Assembly (NCBI RefSeq): GCF_900184265.1
Contig: NZ_FXXA01000002.1
Span: 1,386,918 to 1,450,917, forward strand
DNA from: Eggerthella timonensis
Lineage (GTDB): Bacteria; Actinomycetota; Coriobacteriia; Coriobacteriales; Eggerthellaceae
DNA length: 64,000 bases
Direction of reading: 5' to 3'
This document shows positions 60,559-64,000 of the stretch, piece by piece; the first letter of the stretch is position 1, and each line of letters opens with the position of its first letter. The position numbers and the translations under genes are program-made. Under the pieces are notes generated by a model. That model searched no databases. It was not told the DNA's origin and saw only the letters and a program-made list of their open reading frames with translations.

Positions 60559-60912
60559 ATGCGCAAAATGGGTATCACGATAGTGGTGTTCGCGATAGCG
60601 ATGGGCGCGGTGTTCGGAGTGGCGGCTTTGGCGTCGGACGATGTGGCTCTTCCGCGGGCTATTACGGAATCGTCCTCCTGCCCGGCAGTGGGGTGCGCGT
60701 CGGGACGATGCCATTCGTTCGACAACGTGCCCGAGCCCGACGGCGTGCACGATATGACCTGCCCTGAGGCGTCGTGCGCTTCTGTCGAGTGTCACGCATG
60801 GGAAACACTCGCCGATCGCTACCGTCAGGCCAGCGATGCGAGTTTGACCCTGTGGATAGTCGTTCCCGTGGTGATCGTTTTGGCTTTGGTGCTTGTATCC
60901 TGGAAACTGTAA
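60559..60912 (+). CDS. Small bitopic protein with duplicated CPx3CASx2CH motif (possible diheme carrier)
   Basis: A 117-residue protein with no family I can name. N-terminal signal or membrane helix (5-25), an outside domain with two copies of CPxxxCASxxCH (C41-C46-C51-H52 and C68-C73-C78-H79), then a C-terminal membrane helix (96-114). Each copy contains a CX4CH heme c-binding motif, the spacing known from some hemes of tetraheme cytochrome c3; an Fe-S or zinc site is the alternative. AGGAGG lies before ATG 60559. Placed between NrfD and a cytochrome b-like gene, it is a candidate extra electron carrier for this Mo complex. Confidence 0.7.
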   Translation: MRKMGITIVVFAIAMGAVFGVAALASDDVALPRAITESSSCPAVGCASGRCHSFDNVPEPDGVHDMTCPEASCASVECHAWETLADRYRQASDASLTLWIVVPVVIVLALVLVSWKL

Positions 60913-60922
60913 GGATTGCCGC

Positions 60923-61360
60923 ATGAAGCGAAATCTTGGTATGGACATCGTGCTCGTGGCGGTATACGCGATCGTGTCGCTTCCGTCCTTGACGGGTATA
61001 GGGTTTCACGAGTGGGCCGGAGTGGGCTTGTTCGTCCTGTTTTTGGCGCATGTGGCCGTTCATGTCGATTGGGCGACCGATGCGATAGGGCGCATGACGG
61101 CTAAAAGGTCATGGTCGTGGCGAGGAAACCTTGCGCTCGACGCTGCGATATTGTTGGCGTTTGCCGTGGTCACCATTTCGGGGTTGGGCATCTCGGGCTC
61201 GGTCCTGGCGGCGTTCGGGCTGTACGCGGACGGGTACTACTTCTGGGACCCGCTGCACGCGGTCGCCGCGAAGGCGCTGCTCGCGCTGCTGCTCGTGCAC
61301 GTGGCCGCGCACTGGAGGTGGGTCGCGAGGGCGTTCCGGAAAGGGGGCTCGCATGAATGA
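60923..61360 (+). CDS. DUF4405-like four-helix membrane protein (cytochrome b candidate)
   Basis: A 145-residue protein with four hydrophobic helices. Histidines cluster as in di-heme b proteins: H29, H43 and H47 in the first helix pair, and H112, H126 and H130 in the second (LVHVAAHW). DUF4405 proteins have this arrangement and are taken as small cytochrome b relatives. It starts 10 nt after the CX4CH gene and overlaps the TorD gene by 8 nt. It may pass quinol electrons to the CX4CH protein. Confidence 0.75.
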   Translation: MKRNLGMDIVLVAVYAIVSLPSLTGIGFHEWAGVGLFVLFLAHVAVHVDWATDAIGRMTAKRSWSWRGNLALDAAILLAFAVVTISGLGISGSVLAAFGLYADGYYFWDPLHAVAAKALLALLLVHVAAHWRWVARAFRKGGSHE

Positions 61361-61976
61361 GGCCGTCTGGCGGGTGCGCGCCGCCGCCTGGGAGCTCGCG
61401 GCGCTCTCGTTCCGCTACCCGGGCGCGGAGCTCGAGGGCGCCGTCGCGTCCGGCGAGTGGACCGAGGCCGCGCGCGAGGTCGCCTCGGCGCTCGGCCTCG
61501 CGCTGCCGGAGGGCTTCGGCGCGGGCGCGCCCGCAGGCGGCCTGCGCCCCGAGGCCACGCGCCTGCTCGTCGGCGCGCCCGAGCCGGCCTGCTCGCCCTA
61601 CGAGGGCGTCTGGGCTGCGGGGGCCGACGGGGCGCGGGCGCTCCTGTTCGTGAGCCCCCGCTCCATGGAGGTCGAGCGCTTCATGAAGGCCTGCGGCCTG
61701 GGGCGGCCCGAGGGGACGAACGAGCCGCTCGACCACGTGGCCGCCGAGTGCGAGCTGCTGTCCTGGCTGGCCTCCCTGGCCTCCGGGGCCGAGGCGCCGG
61801 CGGGCGCGCCCGGGGCCGCAGGCCTCCCCGGCGGCTCAGCGCAGGCCGCCTACGCCTCCTTCCTCGAGGGCCACGCCCGAACCTGGATGCCGGCCTTCGC
61901 GCGCGCCGTCGCCGCCGAGTCCCGCCATCCCTTCTACTGCGCGGCCGCCGTGTACCTGGGCGCGCTTGTCGGGTAG
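61353..61976 (+). CDS. TorD/DmsD-family Mo-enzyme chaperone (operon 3)
   Basis: A 207-residue helical protein of the TorD superfamily. Marks are the N-terminal WELAALSFRYPG, LLVGAPEPACSPYEGVW in place of the EYTRLFxGP block, and HVAAECELLSWL, then FLEGHARTWMPAFARAV. It is very Ala/Gly/Glu-rich with extremely high GC, higher than its neighbours, which suggests its 3' half has a separate history. AAGGGGG precedes ATG 61353; it overlaps the DUF4405 gene. It should chaperone the operon 3 catalytic subunit. Confidence 0.85.
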   Translation: MNEAVWRVRAAAWELAALSFRYPGAELEGAVASGEWTEAAREVASALGLALPEGFGAGAPAGGLRPEATRLLVGAPEPACSPYEGVWAAGADGARALLFVSPRSMEVERFMKACGLGRPEGTNEPLDHVAAECELLSWLASLASGAEAPAGAPGAAGLPGGSAQAAYASFLEGHARTWMPAFARAVAAESRHPFYCAAAVYLGALVG

Positions 61977-62008
61977 GGAGCTTTCCCATACGGGCGTTTC
62001 TTGCCACT

Positions 62009-62049
62009 CCTATGACCTGGTAAAACATGGTATATTGCCTGGTCATAGG
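62009..62049. promoter_or_regulatory. CCTATGACC inverted repeat in a convergent gap
   Basis: CCTATGACC, 23-nt spacer, GGTCATAGG. The TCCTATGAC core is also in the operator palindrome of Mo operon 2 (34481). It lies between the convergent TorD and lactonase genes, so it may act as a terminator or a stray operator. It has no T run. Confidence 0.45.
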
Positions 62050-62116
62050 CGTGTGGAGAAGTGTCAGAAAACGCCCCTTTTGGCAGCGTCGCAGACCGCG
62101 CATGGCGTGCGGGCGC

Positions 62117-63178
62117 TCACGCATCCCACACGACGCATGCGACCTGCGGCACGCGCACGTGCGCGACGGCCCGCACCGCGCCGTCGGCGGCGTCGCGCGC
62201 GAACAGGCACACGTCGTCGCTCGCAAGGTTCGCCACCGCGAGGAACCGCCCGTCGGGAGACAGCGAGAAATGCCTCGGCCCCTTCCCGCCGGATGGAACG
62301 TCGCAACGACCGCCGACCGATCCCCGCTCGTCCACGTGGAAAACGACCAGCTGGTCGCTTCCGCGCACCGACGCGTACAGCTGCCGCCCGTCGGGCGCGA
62401 ACGCGACATGGGCCGCCAGCGCATCGCCGCCCGGCGTCTGCGGAAGCGCCAGCTGCTCGACGATCCTCCACTGCAGCCCGCCTTCGCCGATGCGGAACAC
62501 AGCCACGTCGCACGCCAGCTCGTTCACCAGCGCGGCTATCGGCAGCCGCGGATGGTACGCAACCATGCGCGGCCCCGAACCCGCTGGCACCTGCACGGTT
62601 TCCACGGGGTCCGGCGCGATCGCGCCGGATGCGTCCACCTGGTAGATCACGAGCGCGTCGATGCCGAGATCGACCGCTGCCAGCAGGCGCGTTCCCGGCA
62701 CGAAGCTCAGCGAGTGCACGTGGGGCGCCTCCTGCCGGTCGTCGCGCAACCCCCTTCCCTCATGGCGCCGCGACGGCAGCCCTGCAACGAGCCGTCCATC
62801 CTCCAGCAGCGCGCAGCAGCCGACGGAGCCGCTCAGGTAGTTCGCGCCGTACAGGCTGCGCCCGTTCGGATCGGGCAGCACGAAGCAGGTGCCCGCATCA
62901 AAGGGCGCGGTGCATGCTCCACGGCAGGCCAGCGAGCCGTCGGCTGCGATGGCGTAGGAAGCCATGCGCCCGCATGCGTCCAGCTCATGCGCGGCGTAGA
63001 GGAAGGACCCGCGTCGCGCGAGATACGTCGGATTCGGCGCGCATCCGTCCGTGCGCACGACGCGCGCCGCGCCGCGCCCCACGTCGAAGGCGATCGTGGA
63101 GATGCCGTCGCGCCCGGATCCGTCGGTATAGCCGCCTGCGAACAGCCGCCGTGCCCCGGTGCTGGCTCCGGGGGTCAC
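62117..63178 (-). CDS. Lactonase-type seven-bladed beta-propeller (6-phosphogluconolactonase-like, YbhE family)
   Basis: A 353-residue protein. RRLFAGGYTDGSGRDGISTI at the start, APNPTYLARRGSFLYAAHEL, then APHVHSLSFVPGTRLLAAVD, GPRMVAYHPRLPIAALVNEL and GPRHFSLSPDGRFLAVANLA are the repeated blade motifs of the cycloisomerase/lactonase_2 family. No signal peptide, hence cytoplasmic. 6-phosphogluconolactone hydrolysis is the usual assignment, but family members differ. The start is GTG 63178, overlapping the stop of the upstream gene (GTGA), so the two genes are coupled. Confidence 0.87.
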   Translation of the reverse strand: MTPGASTGARRLFAGGYTDGSGRDGISTIAFDVGRGAARVVRTDGCAPNPTYLARRGSFLYAAHELDACGRMASYAIAADGSLACRGACTAPFDAGTCFVLPDPNGRSLYGANYLSGSVGCCALLEDGRLVAGLPSRRHEGRGLRDDRQEAPHVHSLSFVPGTRLLAAVDLGIDALVIYQVDASGAIAPDPVETVQVPAGSGPRMVAYHPRLPIAALVNELACDVAVFRIGEGGLQWRIVEQLALPQTPGGDALAAHVAFAPDGRQLYASVRGSDQLVVFHVDERGSVGGRCDVPSGGKGPRHFSLSPDGRFLAVANLASDDVCLFARDAADGAVRAVAHVRVPQVACVVWDA

Positions 63179-63849
63179 GAGCGCTCCTCGGCCAGCTCTT
63201 CGCGGTTCAGCACGCCGAAGCGCCGGTACAGCGGCAGTGTCGCGAACCGGTTCCATGCCGTGATCAACGGCCCCGTGAAAAACGCGGCGATCACCGTGAA
63301 CACGCCGATGGGCCCGCCCACCAGGATGGCGATGATCGTCACGGAAATATCCTGGGTCATGCGCACCGGCGTGTACGAGAACCGCGTCCGCGCCACGATG
63401 ACGGGCGCGATGGCGTCGATCGGCGCCACGCCCATGCGCGTTTTCAGGTACAGCGACACGCCGAGGGTGAACAGCAACGTGCCCACGACGAGGTGCGCGC
63501 CGGCGCTGACGAAGCCCTCGGACGGGGGGAGGAATCCCAGCAGCCACGTGAAGAGCTCGATGAGGTAGCCCACGCCCGCCATGTTGATGAGCGTGCCCAG
63601 GCCGATCTGGTACTTGTCGAACGCGAACACTGCAACGAGGATCACCAAGTTCACGAGCAGCTGGAAGGTGCCGAAATCGACGCCCGCCAGCGAGCTCAGG
63701 CCGAGGTTCATGGCGGTGAACGGGTCGACCCCCACGTTTCCGACGCGGCACACCGTGGTGCCAAGCGCGATGCACACGACGCCGATGCACGAGCACAGCA
63801 GCTTGCCTGCGAGGTTGTAGGTGTGGCGCAGGTCCATCCATTTCGCCAT
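63175..63849 (-). CDS. YczE/YyaS-type membrane protein
   Basis: A 224-residue membrane protein with five hydrophobic segments. CIALGTTVCRVGNVGVDPFT and GVSLYLKTRMGVAPIDAIAP form the two related half-motifs of the YczE family, whose function is unknown (YczE of Bacillus affects lipopeptide production). ATG 63849 has AAAGG upstream. It is the first gene of a two-gene operon with the lactonase. The last 150 bp of the window, 63850-64000, hold its promoter region and no other gene. Confidence 0.87.
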   Translation of the reverse strand: MAKWMDLRHTYNLAGKLLCSCIGVVCIALGTTVCRVGNVGVDPFTAMNLGLSSLAGVDFGTFQLLVNLVILVAVFAFDKYQIGLGTLINMAGVGYLIELFTWLLGFLPPSEGFVSAGAHLVVGTLLFTLGVSLYLKTRMGVAPIDAIAPVIVARTRFSYTPVRMTQDISVTIIAILVGGPIGVFTVIAAFFTGPLITAWNRFATLPLYRRFGVLNREELAEERS

Positions 63850-64000
63850 GAGCCGTCGCCTTTCTCGTGCGGATGATACGTCGATCGCCCAGTATGGCGC
63901 GACCCTCGCGCCTTCGCGTCGCCGCACGGCGTTTGTGCGGGGGCCGTCAAGGCATTGGCACGCAGTCGACTACTGGGGCGTCGCATATGACACGTTGTCA

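Noticed and set aside
1-64000. tRNA, rRNA or CRISPR arrays
   Set aside because: No cloverleaf-like sequence, rRNA segment or regularly spaced direct repeats were seen on either strand.

Overview
The window is high-GC DNA with the gene style of the Eggerthellaceae (Coriobacteriia, Eggerthella/Gordonibacter-like gut anaerobes). The pointers are a Tat-exported, lipoprotein-type FAD reductase divergent from a membrane-bound LuxR regulator, several three-subunit molybdopterin oxidoreductase operons with Tat leaders and NrfD anchors, TorD chaperones and UPF0126/YczE membrane proteins. The species cannot be fixed from sequence alone.

Layout. 1-4460: a TetR regulator, then a divergent flavoprotein/LuxR pair. 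4511-24249: a large, all-forward surface polysaccharide locus. Its first part (initiating sugar-phosphate transferase, ManC, glycosyltransferase, Gmd, glycosyltransferase; to about 9.9 kb) is GC-rich like the chromosome. The rest (Wzy, glycosyltransferases, a WlbA/Ugd/WlbB/WlbC-like diacetamido-uronate module, GT56, Wzx, and a DegT/GNAT/ATP-grasp/decarboxylase cassette) is clearly lower in GC and carries broken genes, as expected of exchanged DNA. A related short palindrome lies at each edge of the locus. 24708-26931: an orphan ParB-like protein, a small XRE regulator and a membrane protein.

27179-39782: the first respiratory region. It holds an NrfD-GntR-SPFH operon, then two tandem paralogous operons (catalytic Mo subunit, four-cluster ferredoxin, NrfD anchor) and a TorD chaperone. 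39792-51665: housekeeping and envelope genes (Ogt, lipoprotein, UPF0126 channel, RlmB, NYN protein, MMPL exporter with a secreted partner, nuclease-fold protein, TetR, XRE and DUF4097 proteins). 51696-53342: a PAS-GGDEF diguanylate cyclase. 53510-61976: the second respiratory region. It holds an NrfD-SPFH-GntR operon, a third Mo operon extended by a small protein with two CX4CH motifs and a DUF4405-like cytochrome b candidate, and its own TorD. 62117-63849: a lactonase-like beta-propeller and a YczE membrane protein.

How it may work together. Each Mo enzyme is exported folded by Tat, matured by TorD, wired through the ferredoxin and anchored by NrfD to the quinone pool. The most interesting structure is the twice-repeated NrfD/GntR/SPFH module, one copy beside each Mo region. 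Upstream sites support a regulatory link. TTATCCTATGAC-type sites lie before the first module and before Mo operons 1 and 2, as a perfect 39-nt palindrome at operon 2. A different TGTCGCAA element lies before the second module and Mo operon 3. All three Mo operons also share an identical 13-nt element, ATTTGGCCAATTC, about 100 nt before the start codon. All functions are read from sequence by eye; no database search was run.
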